From Proteus vulgaris (GTDB lineage Bacteria; Pseudomonadota; Gammaproteobacteria; Enterobacterales; Enterobacteriaceae), in contig NZ_CP047346.1 in assembly GCF_011045815.1 (NCBI RefSeq), forward strand, positions 57,295 to 121,294: a stretch of DNA of 64,000 nt, read 5' to 3'. The translations under genes were made by a program, and so were the position numbers. This document shows positions 16,318-24,047 of the stretch, one piece after another. Position 1 is the first letter of the stretch, and each line of letters starts with the position of its first letter. The notes beneath the pieces were generated by a model. The model saw nothing but the letters and a program-made list of their open reading frames with translations. It had not been told where the DNA came from and made no database searches.

Positions 16318-19269
16318 ATGCCACGTCGTTCCATCCTGTCCGCCGCCGAGCGGGAAAGCCTGCTGGCGTTGCCGGACTCCAAGGACGACCTGATCCGACA
16401 TTACACATTCAACGATACCGACCTCTCGATCATCCGACAGCGGCGCGGGCCAGCCAATCGGCTGGGCTTCGCGGTGCAGCTCTGTTACCTGCGCTTTCCC
16501 GGCGTCATCCTGGGCGTCGATGAACTACCGTTCCCGCCCTTGTTGAAGCTGGTCGCCGACCAGCTCAAGGTCGGCGTCGAAAGCTGGAACGAGTACGGCC
16601 AGCGGGAGCAGACCCGGCGCGAGCACCTGAGCGAGCTGCAAACCGTGTTCGGTTTCCGGCCCTTCACCATGAGCCATTACCGGCAGGCCGTCCAGATGCT
16701 GACCGAGCTGGCGATGCAAACCGACAAAGGCATCGTGCTGGCCAGCGCCTTGATCGGGCACCTGCGGCGGCAGTCGGTCATTCTGCCCGCCCTCAACGCC
16801 GTCGAGCGGGCGAGTGCCGAGGCGATCACCCGTGCTAACCGGCGCATCTACGACGCCTTGGCCGAACCACTGGCGGACGCGCATCGCCGCCGCCTCGACG
16901 ATCTGCTCAAGCGCCGGGACAACGGCAAGACGACCTGGTTGGCTTGGTTGCGCCAGTCTCCGGCCAAGCCAAATTCGCGGCATATGCTGGAACACATCGA
17001 ACGCCTCAAGGCATGGCAGGCACTCGATCTGCCTACCGGCATCGAGCGGCTGGTTCACCAGAACCGCCTGCTCAAGATTGCCCGCGAGGGCGGCCAGATG
17101 ACACCCGCCGACCTGGCCAAATTCGAGCCGCAACGGCGCTACGCCACTCTCGTGGCGCTGGCCACCGTCACCGACGAAATCATCGACCTGCACGACCGCA
17201 TCCTGGGTAAGCTGTTTAACGCTGCCAAGAATAAGCATCAGCAGCAGTTCCAGGCGTCAGGCAAGGCCATCAACGCCAAGGTACGTCTGTACGGGCGCAT
17301 CGGTCAGGCGCTGATCGACGCCAAGCAATCAGGCCGCGATGCGTTTGCCGCCATCGAGGCCGTCATGTCCTGGGATTCCTTTGCCGAGAGCGTCACCGAG
17401 GCGCAGAAGCTCGCGCAACCCGATGACTTCGATTTCCTGCATCGCATCGGCGAGAGCTACGCCACCCTGCGCCGCTATGCACCGGAATTCCTTGCCGTGC
17501 TCAAGCTGCGGGCCGCGCCCGCCGCCAAAAACGTGCTTGATGCCATTGAGGTGCTGCGCGGCATGAACACCGACAACGCCCGCAAGCTGCCAGCCGATGC
17601 ACCGACCGGCTTCATCAAGCCGCGCTGGCAGAAACTGGTGATGACCGACGCCGGCATCGACCGGCGCTACTACGAACTGTGCGCGCAGTCCGAGTTGAAG
17701 AACTCCCTGCGCTCGGGCGACATCTGGGTGCAGGGTTCACGCCAGTTCAAGGACTTCGAGGACTACCTGGTACCGCCCGAGAAGTTCACCAGCCTCAAGC
17801 AGTCCAGCGAATTGCCGCTGGCCGTGGCCACCGACTGCGAACAATATCTGCATGAGCGGCTGACGCTGCTGGAAGCACAACTTGCCACCGTCAACCGCAT
17901 GGCGGCAGCCAACGACCTGCCGGATGCCATCATCACCGAGTCGGGCTTGAAGATCACGCCGCTGGATGCGGCGGTGCCCGACACCGCGCAGGCGCTGATA
18001 GACCAGACAGCCATGGTCCTGCCGCACGTCAAGATCACCGAACTGCTGCTCGAAGTCGATGAGTGGACGGGCTTCACCCGGCACTTCACGCACTTGAAAT
18101 CGGGCGATCTGGCCAAGGACAAGAACCTGTTGTTGACCACGATCCTGGCCGACGCGATCAACCTGGGCCTGACCAAGATGGCCGAGTCCTGCCCCGGCAC
18201 GACCTACGCGAAGCTCGCTTGGCTGCAAGCCTGGCATACCCGCGACGAAACGTACTCGACAGCGTTGGCTGAACTGGTCAACGCTCAGTTTCGGCATCCC
18301 TTTGCCGGGCACTGGGGCGATGGCACCACATCATCATCGGACGGACAGAATTTCCGAACCGCTAGCAAGGCAAAGAGCACGGGGCACATCAACCCAAAAT
18401 ATGGCAGCAGCCCAGGACGGACTTTCTACACCCACATCTCCGACCAATACGCGCCATTCCACACCAAGGTGGTCAATGTCGGCCTGCGCGACTCAACCTA
18501 CGTGCTCGACGGCCTGCTGTACCACGAATCCGACCTGCGGATCGAGGAGCACTACACCGACACGGCGGGCTTCACCGATCACGTCTTCGCCCTGATGCAC
18601 CTCTTGGGCTTCCGCTTCGCGCCGCGCATCCGCGACCTGGGCGACACCAAGCTCTACATCCCGAAGGGCGATGCCGCCTATGACGCGCTCAAGCCGATGA
18701 TCGGCGGCACGCTCAACATCAAGCACGTCCGCGCCCATTGGGACGAAATCCTGCGGCTGGCCACCTCGATCAAGCAGGGCACGGTGACGGCCTCGCTGAT
18801 GCTCAGGAAACTCGGCAGCTACCCGCGCCAGAACGGCTTGGCCGTCGCGCTGCGCGAGTTGGGCCGCATCGAGCGCACGCTGTTCATCCTCGACTGGCTG
18901 CAAAGCGTCGAGCTACGCCGCCGCGTGCATGCCGGGCTGAACAAGGGCGAGGCGCGCAATGCGCTGGCCCGTGCCGTGTTCTTCAACCGCCTTGGTGAAA
19001 TCCGTGACCGCAGTTTCGAGCAGCAGCGCTACCGGGCCAGCGGCCTCAACCTGGTGACGGCGGCCATCGTGCTGTGGAACACGGTCTACCTGGAGCGTGC
19101 GGCGCATGCGTTGCGCGGCAATGGTCATGCCGTCGATGACTCGCTATTGCAGTACCTGTCGCCACTCGGCTGGGAGCACATCAACCTGACCGGTGATTAC
19201 CTATGGCGCAGCAGCGCCAAGATCGGCGCGGGGAAGTTCAGGCCGCTACGGCCTCTGCAACCGGCTTAG
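16318..19269 (+). CDS. tnpA: Tn21 transposase TnpA with a 5-codon internal deletion
   Basis: This is the Tn3-family transposase that binds the 38-bp terminal repeats. An N-terminal DUF4158-type DNA-binding region precedes the C-terminal DDE core (SSDGQNF, ISDQYAPF, DTAGFTDHVF, LNKGEARNALARAVFF). It is 983 residues. The homologue at 49951-52923 contains IEGMA between Ala281 and Thr282 that is absent here. The missing 15 bp (at 17161) lie between TGGCCA repeats, pointing to slippage. Tn21 TnpA is normally 988 residues. The effect on activity is unknown. Confidence 0.93.
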   Translation: MPRRSILSAAERESLLALPDSKDDLIRHYTFNDTDLSIIRQRRGPANRLGFAVQLCYLRFPGVILGVDELPFPPLLKLVADQLKVGVESWNEYGQREQTRREHLSELQTVFGFRPFTMSHYRQAVQMLTELAMQTDKGIVLASALIGHLRRQSVILPALNAVERASAEAITRANRRIYDALAEPLADAHRRRLDDLLKRRDNGKTTWLAWLRQSPAKPNSRHMLEHIERLKAWQALDLPTGIERLVHQNRLLKIAREGGQMTPADLAKFEPQRRYATLVALATVTDEIIDLHDRILGKLFNAAKNKHQQQFQASGKAINAKVRLYGRIGQALIDAKQSGRDAFAAIEAVMSWDSFAESVTEAQKLAQPDDFDFLHRIGESYATLRRYAPEFLAVLKLRAAPAAKNVLDAIEVLRGMNTDNARKLPADAPTGFIKPRWQKLVMTDAGIDRRYYELCAQSELKNSLRSGDIWVQGSRQFKDFEDYLVPPEKFTSLKQSSELPLAVATDCEQYLHERLTLLEAQLATVNRMAAANDLPDAIITESGLKITPLDAAVPDTAQALIDQTAMVLPHVKITELLLEVDEWTGFTRHFTHLKSGDLAKDKNLLLTTILADAINLGLTKMAESCPGTTYAKLAWLQAWHTRDETYSTALAELVNAQFRHPFAGHWGDGTTSSSDGQNFRTASKAKSTGHINPKYGSSPGRTFYTHISDQYAPFHTKVVNVGLRDSTYVLDGLLYHESDLRIEEHYTDTAGFTDHVFALMHLLGFRFAPRIRDLGDTKLYIPKGDAAYDALKPMIGGTLNIKHVRAHWDEILRLATSIKQGTVTASLMLRKLGSYPRQNGLAVALRELGRIERTLFILDWLQSVELRRRVHAGLNKGEARNALARAVFFNRLGEIRDRSFEQQRYRASGLNLVTAAIVLWNTVYLERAAHALRGNGHAVDDSLLQYLSPLGWEHINLTGDYLWRSSAKIGAGKFRPLRPLQPA

Positions 19270-19302
19270 CGTGCTTTATTTTCCGTTTTCTGAGACGACC
19301 CC
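19265..19302. repeat. IRtnp: Tn21 38-bp terminal inverted repeat (right)
   Basis: The sequence runs from CTTAGCGTGC to GAGACGACCCC and overlaps the tnpA stop. It matches the repeat at 52919-52956. Tn21 DNA ends here; the next bases (TAGTT) belong to a different source. Confidence 0.93.
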
Positions 19303-19361
19303 TAGTTGTTTGCGGTCTTGCGTGGCAGGGAGCAGGCATCTTTAACTTGCCTTTCACAGTG

Positions 19362-19679
19362 ATGCTATGGACTATCATTAGATTAATTATCGTGGTATCG
19401 CTTGTATTTATTACTGGAAAATTCGGTCTATCAAGAGAGTTTACTTTCCCCGCAGCAGCAGTAGGTTTAGCTTTTAGTTTATTCCCTGTCCTTGATCATA
19501 TTGCGTTAGGTTATTCTGCTAAAAATTTCTATGAAACCACTAATTTTATGGGGCAAACGGTTCGGGAATTTGGTGCCAGTAAAATTACGGTCTGGTGGGG
19601 TTCGATTTATGCCAAAATAGCCTATGCTAGCCTTGCAGGTTTAATTGGATATGGTGTTAAGGTCGCCACTGATGATTAA
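19362..19679 (+). CDS. Small membrane protein, unknown
   Basis: From ATG 19362 the protein has 105 residues with at least three hydrophobic stretches: WTIIRLIIVVSLVFITG, FPAAAVGLAFSLFPVL and IYAKIAYASLAGLIGYGV. I do not recognise a family. No convincing ribosome binding site precedes this ATG and the frame stays open upstream to the Tn21 boundary at 19302, so it may be the tail of a gene cut by Tn21. A strong terminator follows. The IS1006-type element next to it suggests an Acinetobacter origin for this ~400-bp scrap. Confidence 0.45.
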   Translation: MLWTIIRLIIVVSLVFITGKFGLSREFTFPAAAVGLAFSLFPVLDHIALGYSAKNFYETTNFMGQTVREFGASKITVWWGSIYAKIAYASLAGLIGYGVKVATDD

Positions 19680-19684
19680 AAAAG

Positions 19685-19711
19685 AAAAACCAACTTGAAG
19701 TTGGTTTTTTT
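19685..19711 (+). terminator. Rho-independent terminator
   Basis: AAACCAACTT pairs with AAGTTGGTTT with a 2-nt loop, followed by a T-run. It lies a few bases after the membrane-protein stop and directly before the IS6-family inverted repeat at 19712. Confidence 0.85.
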
Positions 19712-20530
19712 GGCACTGTTGCAAATAGAGATTTGAGTCGATGATGTTCCCTTTAAAAAGTACTTAGAGACCGAAAACCCTGTTGATTAGACACACTTCA
19801 CCCTGAGGCTGACCATAATAAAATGACGATGCTTGTCCTTTACGTAGTGCACGCATGACTTCAATACCTTTAATTGTGGCATAAGCCGTCTTCATAGATT
19901 TGAATCCTAATGTGGCCCTGATGATCCGCTTTAGCTTGCCATGATCACATTCAATCACGTTATTTTTATACTTAATCTGCCTGTGCTCAAGGTCTGGTGG
20001 ACATTTACCTTCCCGTTTTAACCGTGATAAAGCACGTCCATATGTGGGTGCTTTATCCGTGTTGATCACTTGTGGAATTTGCCACTTCTTCACATTATTT
20101 AAAATTTTTCCAAGAAAACAATATGCTGATTTGGTATTACGTCTAGAAGAAAGATAAAAATCAATGGTATCGCCACGTTGATCGACTGCACGATACAGAT
20201 AAGACCATCGTCCATTCACTTTTACATAGGTTTCATCAATATGCCACGAGCTCAGATCTGTAGGATTACGCCAATACCAGCGTAAACGTTTTTCTATTTC
20301 AGGAGCATAACGTTGAACCCAACGGTAAATAGTCGTGTGATCAACATTCACACCCCGTTCGGCCAGCATTTCCTGCAGTTCACGATAGCTAATGCCATAT
20401 TTACAATACCAGCGCACAGCCCAAAGAATGATTTCGCCCTGAAAATGCCGACCATGGAAAGGATTCATATGCTGCACCTTTAGCTAAAACAGTCTTCAGC
20501 TTACCATTCGTGGTTATTTGCAACAGTGCC
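19712..20530 (-). mobile_element. IS1006: IS1006-type IS6-family element
   Basis: The 819-bp element is bounded by the same 14-bp repeats as IS26 (GGCACTGTTGCAAA and its complement), but its interior is AT-richer and only related in sequence. The length and similarity fit the Acinetobacter IS1006/IS1008 group; the exact member cannot be decided here. Its right end cuts into ISCR2 at 20531. Confidence 0.8.
19764..20468 (-). CDS. IS6-family transposase (IS1006/IS1008-like)
   Basis: This 234-residue protein is closely similar to Tnp26 (MNPFHGRHFQGEIILWAVRWY against MNPFKGRHFQRDIILWAVRWY) and keeps the DDE residues (HIDET, NTDKAP, IECDH). Residue 184 is Arg (LKRIIRATLGF), unlike both IS26 forms in the window. 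It is intact and could cooperate with its own ends. Confidence 0.88.
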   Translation of the reverse strand: MNPFHGRHFQGEIILWAVRWYCKYGISYRELQEMLAERGVNVDHTTIYRWVQRYAPEIEKRLRWYWRNPTDLSSWHIDETYVKVNGRWSYLYRAVDQRGDTIDFYLSSRRNTKSAYCFLGKILNNVKKWQIPQVINTDKAPTYGRALSRLKREGKCPPDLEHRQIKYKNNVIECDHGKLKRIIRATLGFKSMKTAYATIKGIEVMRALRKGQASSFYYGQPQGEVCLINRVFGL

Positions 20531-21362
20531 GCTGACGCACACCATCGCCCACCGGGTGGGTCGCTATCTGGAACGGCAAGGCCTGCTGGAACGGGATGTC
20601 GAAAACAGCTATCTGGCCTCGGATGCGGTGGATGACGACCCGATGACACCCCTGCTGGGGCACTCGATCACTTACCGTATCGCTGTCGGTTCACAGGCGG
20701 GGCGAAAGGTGTTCACTTTGCAAACTCTGCCGACCAGTGGTGATCCGTTCGGTGACGGGATTGGCAAGGTAGCCGGGTCCAGCCTGCACGCCGGCGTGGC
20801 GGCCAGGGCCGATGAACGCAAGAAGCTCGAACGGCTGTGCCGGTACATCAGCCGCCCGGCGGTATCCGAGAAGCGGCTGTCGTTAACACGAGGCGGCAAC
20901 GTGCGCTACCAGCTCAAGACGCCGTACCGGGACGGCACCACGCACGTCATTTTCGAACCATTGGATTTCATTGCAAGGCTGGCCGCCCTGGTACCGAAGC
21001 CCAGAGTCAACCTAACCCGCTTCCACGGGGTGTTCGCACCCAACAGTCGGCACCGGGCGTTGGTCACGCCGGCAAAACGGGGCAGGGGCAACAAGGTCAG
21101 GGTGGCTGATGAACCGGCAACACCAGCACAACGGCGAGCGTCGATGACATGGGCGCAACGGCTCAAGCGTGTTTTCAATATCGACATCGAGACCTGCAGC
21201 GGCTGCGGCGGCGCCATGAAAGTCATCGCCTGCATTGAAGACCCTATAGTGATCAAGCAGATCCTTGATCACCTGAAGCACAAAGCCGAAACCAGCGGGA
21301 CCAGGGCGTTACCCGAAAGCCGGGCGCCACCGGCTGAGCTGCTCCTGGGTCTGTTTGACTGA
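20531..21362 (+). pseudogene. rcr2: Rcr2 HUH transposase, C-terminal fragment
   Basis: About 277 C-terminal residues of the ISCR2 transposase are retained, from LTHTIAHRVGRYLERQG to LLLGLFD, including the CSGCGGAMKVIACIED zinc-binding-like segment. The N-terminal domain with the HUH and Tyr residues is missing, so the protein is inactive. Together with the full copy at 24159 it brackets the floR segment. Confidence 0.9.
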
Positions 21363-21597
21363 CGAGCCTGAAGGCCAACGATACCAATCAAAATGCTGCG
21401 TTCACAGCGCCGCGGCAGGGATCCGCCGTGCTGGTTGTCGGAAAAGGAGCCGCTAGTGGGAAAGAGGAGGGTAAATTTTCAGCGTTGCTGGCTCCCCGTC
21501 AGCCGGATTGGGTTGCATCGCAGGGGTGTCGAAAGAGTCAACTGCGGTCCAAAGCTGTTGGACTTGGGTGAAAAGGGCGTTTATTCTTCCTATACGT
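20531..21597 (+). mobile_element. ISCR2: ISCR2, partial (3' part)
   Basis: This segment matches 24821-25887 over 1067 bp. It lacks the front of rcr2, removed at the IS6-family element. It ends at TATACGT (21597), where homology between the two copies stops and different DNA follows. That shared breakpoint marks the ISCR2 terminus downstream of rcr2. Confidence 0.9.
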
Positions 21598-22277
21598 GCC
21601 GCGTTCCAGGCGGCGACTATGAGGGCTATGTCGATGCCCATGTGCGCCGGCTGGAGGCGCTACGCCGGGCCGGTATCGTCGAGCGGATCGACGCCGACCA
21701 ATGGCGCATCCCCGATGATCTGGTCAGCCGTGCCGCCGCCCATGACGCCGGCCGAGACAGTCAGGCCAGCGTTCGCGTCCTTTCCCCGGTCGATCTGAAC
21801 AAACAGATCGGATCGGACGGCGCGACCTGGCTGGACCGGCGGCTGATCCACGGCGAGACGGCCGACCTTGCGCCAACCGGCTTCGGGCAACAAGTCCGCG
21901 AAGCCATGGACCAGCGCCGCGAGCACCATATCGAACAGGGCGACGCCACCCGCAGCCGGGACAGCCGCGTCTTCTACCGGCGCAACCTTCTCGCCATCCT
22001 GCGGGAGCGCGAGGTAGCCGGCGTCGGATCGGATATGGCTTTGAGTAAGGGCCTGCCGTTCCGCGCCGCCACGGACGGCGAGAGCGTCAGCGGCAAGTTT
22101 ACCGGAACCGTGCATCTATCGAGCGGCAAGTTCGCCGTGGTCGAGAAATCCCATGAGTTCACCCTTGTCCCGTGGCGGCCGATCATCGACCGCCAACTCG
22201 GCCGCGAGGTTATGGGCATCGTGCAGGGCGGGTCGGTGTCGTGGCAGTTAGGGCGGCAGAGGGGGCTGGAACGCTGA
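21598..22277 (+). pseudogene. VirD2-like relaxase C-terminal fragment
   Basis: About 225 residues resemble the C-terminal part of plasmid relaxases with DUF3363 (YVDAHVRRLEALRRAGIVERID, LIHGETADLAPTGFGQQVREAMDQR, VPWRPIIDRQLGREVMG). It is fused at 21597 to the ISCR2 terminus and lacks the relaxase catalytic region. A relaxase scrap in this place is the usual neighbour of floR in ISCR2-linked segments and shows that floR was picked up from another mobilizable replicon. Confidence 0.75.
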
Positions 22278-22357
22278 GTGCGCCCATGCCGCATTGCGAA
22301 GCAAAAGATAATCTGATAAAATGTAGCAATTCATATTCGTAAGCGTGGAGTAATCAG

Positions 22358-22387
22358 ATGGGAAATTCCAAGTCAGCAGACAAGTAA
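22358..22387 (+). promoter_or_regulatory. Candidate floR leader peptide MGNSKSADK
   Basis: A GTGGAG ribosome-binding site 7-8 bp upstream precedes a 9-codon ORF, ATG to TAA, encoding MGNSKSADK. It closely resembles the cmlA leader peptide as I recall it (MSTSKNADK), which controls chloramphenicol-inducible translation. A strong hairpin follows directly. This suggests that drug-stalled ribosomes on the leader alter floR expression. Induction is inferred, not shown. Confidence 0.7.
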
Positions 22388-22416
22388 GCCGCAACAACCA
22401 GTATTGTTGTTGCGGC
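22388..22416 (+). promoter_or_regulatory. Hairpin downstream of the floR leader peptide
   Basis: GCCGCAACAAC (22388-22398) and GTTGTTGCGGC (22406-22416) form a perfect 11-bp stem with a 7-nt loop, starting at the first base after the leader stop. Two alternative pairings also exist: AATCAGATG at the leader start with CATCTGATT (22435-22443), and GTCAGCA (22372-22378) with TGCTGAC (22443-22449). Confidence 0.7.
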
Positions 22417-22499
22417 GCTCTGTAAGGCTAGTCTCATCTGATTGCTGACGAGCAGACGTCGCCCGGTATTCCTTAATCTTAATCGAGGGTTGATTCGTC

Positions 22500-23714
22500 A
22501 TGACCACCACACGCCCCGCGTGGGCCTATACGCTGCCGGCAGCACTGCTGCTGATGGCTCCTTTCGACATCCTCGCTTCACTGGCGATGGATATTTATCT
22601 CCCTGTCGTTCCAGCGATGCCCGGCATCCTGAACACGACGCCCGCTATGATCCAACTCACGTTGAGCCTCTATATGGTGATGCTCGGCGTGGGCCAGGTG
22701 ATTTTTGGTCCGCTCTCAGACAGAATCGGGCGACGGCCAATTCTACTTGCGGGCGCAACGGCTTTCGTCATTGCGTCTCTGGGAGCAGCTTGGTCTTCAA
22801 CTGCACCGGCCTTTGTCGCTTTCCGTCTACTTCAAGCAGTGGGCGCGTCGGCCATGCTGGTGGCGACGTTCGCGACGGTTCGCGACGTTTATGCCAACCG
22901 TCCTGAGGGTGTCGTCATCTACGGCCTTTTCAGTTCGATGCTGGCGTTCGTGCCTGCGCTCGGCCCTATCGCCGGAGTATTGATCGGCGAGTTCTTGGGA
23001 TGGCAGGCGATATTCATTACTTTGGCTATACTGGCGATGCTCGCACTCCTAAATGCGGGTTTCAGGTGGCACGAAACCCGCCCTCTGGATCAAGTCAAGA
23101 CGCGCCGATCTGTCTTGCCGATCTTCGCGAGTCCGGCTTTTTGGGTTTACACTGTCGGCTTTAGCGCCGGTATGGGCACCTACTTCGTCTTCTTCTCGAC
23201 GGCTCCCCGTGTGCTCATAGGCCAAGCGGAATATTCCGAGATCGGATTCAGCTTTGCCTTCGCCACTGTCGCGCTTGTAATGATCGTGACAACCCGTTTC
23301 GCGAAGTCCTTTGTCGCCAGATGGGGCATCGCAGGATGCGTGGCGCGTGGGATGGCGTTGCTTGTTTGCGGAGCGGTCCTGTTGGGGATCGGCGAACTTT
23401 ACGGCTCGCCGTCATTCCTCACCTTCATCCTACCGATGTGGGTTGTCGCGGTCGGTATTGTCTTCACGGTGTCCGTTACCGCGAACGGCGCTTTGGCAGA
23501 GTTCGACGACATCGCGGGATCAGCGGTCGCGTTCTACTTCTGCGTTCAAAGCCTGATAGTCAGCATTGTCGGGACATTGGCGGTGGCACTTTTAAACGGT
23601 GACACAGCGTGGCCCGTGATCTGTTACGCCACGGCGATGGCGGTACTGGTTTCGTTGGGGCTGGTGCTCCTTCGGCTCCGTGGGGCTGCCACCGAGAAGT
23701 CGCCAGTCGTCTAA
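22500..23714 (+). CDS. floR: FloR florfenicol/chloramphenicol exporter
   Basis: This 404-residue major facilitator of the DHA1 type pumps phenicols across the inner membrane. About twelve hydrophobic helices are visible, with the MFS signature GPLSDRIGRRPILLAG between helices 2 and 3 and the conserved LAMDIYLPVVPAMPG in helix 1. GAGGG lies 11 bp before the ATG. The upstream leader peptide and hairpin may control it. It sits between partial and complete ISCR2 with a truncated lysR behind it, the standard floR unit. Confidence 0.97.
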   Translation: MTTTRPAWAYTLPAALLLMAPFDILASLAMDIYLPVVPAMPGILNTTPAMIQLTLSLYMVMLGVGQVIFGPLSDRIGRRPILLAGATAFVIASLGAAWSSTAPAFVAFRLLQAVGASAMLVATFATVRDVYANRPEGVVIYGLFSSMLAFVPALGPIAGVLIGEFLGWQAIFITLAILAMLALLNAGFRWHETRPLDQVKTRRSVLPIFASPAFWVYTVGFSAGMGTYFVFFSTAPRVLIGQAEYSEIGFSFAFATVALVMIVTTRFAKSFVARWGIAGCVARGMALLVCGAVLLGIGELYGSPSFLTFILPMWVVAVGIVFTVSVTANGALAEFDDIAGSAVAFYFCVQSLIVSIVGTLAVALLNGDTAWPVICYATAMAVLVSLGLVLLRLRGAATEKSPVV

Positions 23715-23741
23715 CCGACGACTGGTAGCAGGCCCGCTCCG

Positions 23742-24047
23742 ATGCGGCGCACTAACCATCGAAACCTCGTGAATGTCGGTATCCTGTCTGGCAGGATACC
23801 GCTCATTTCCCTTGTTCAGTTCATCGCCGTCGCCGAGCATCTGAATTTTCGGCATGCGGCCAAGGCACTTGGTATCAGCCAGTCGAGCGTCAGCGCGCGT
23901 GTGAAAGCGCTGGAGGATAACCTTGGTGTCCTGCTATTTGAGCGCCATGCGCGGGGCGTTCGGCTAACAGACGCAGGCAGGCACTTCATGGAGCGTGTCA
24001 CGGCGGGTGTCGATCAACTCGATCACGCAGTGAAGACCGCGGAGTGA
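23742..24047 (+). pseudogene. lysR: LysR-family regulator, N-terminal fragment
   Basis: About 101 residues hold the winged HTH domain of a LysR regulator (LVQFIAVAEHLNFRHAAKALGISQSSVSARVKALEDNLGVLLFERHARGVRLTDAG). The ligand-binding domain is missing because ISCR2 begins around 24045. It is a constant companion of floR in ISCR2 contexts. Without an effector domain it is unlikely to regulate floR normally. The start codon is uncertain. Confidence 0.88.

Noticed and set aside
21393..21597. N-terminal part of the ORF leading into the relaxase fragment
   Set aside because: This part is the ISCR2 terminus and is repeated at 25683-25887 in front of unrelated DNA, so it is not native coding sequence of the relaxase.
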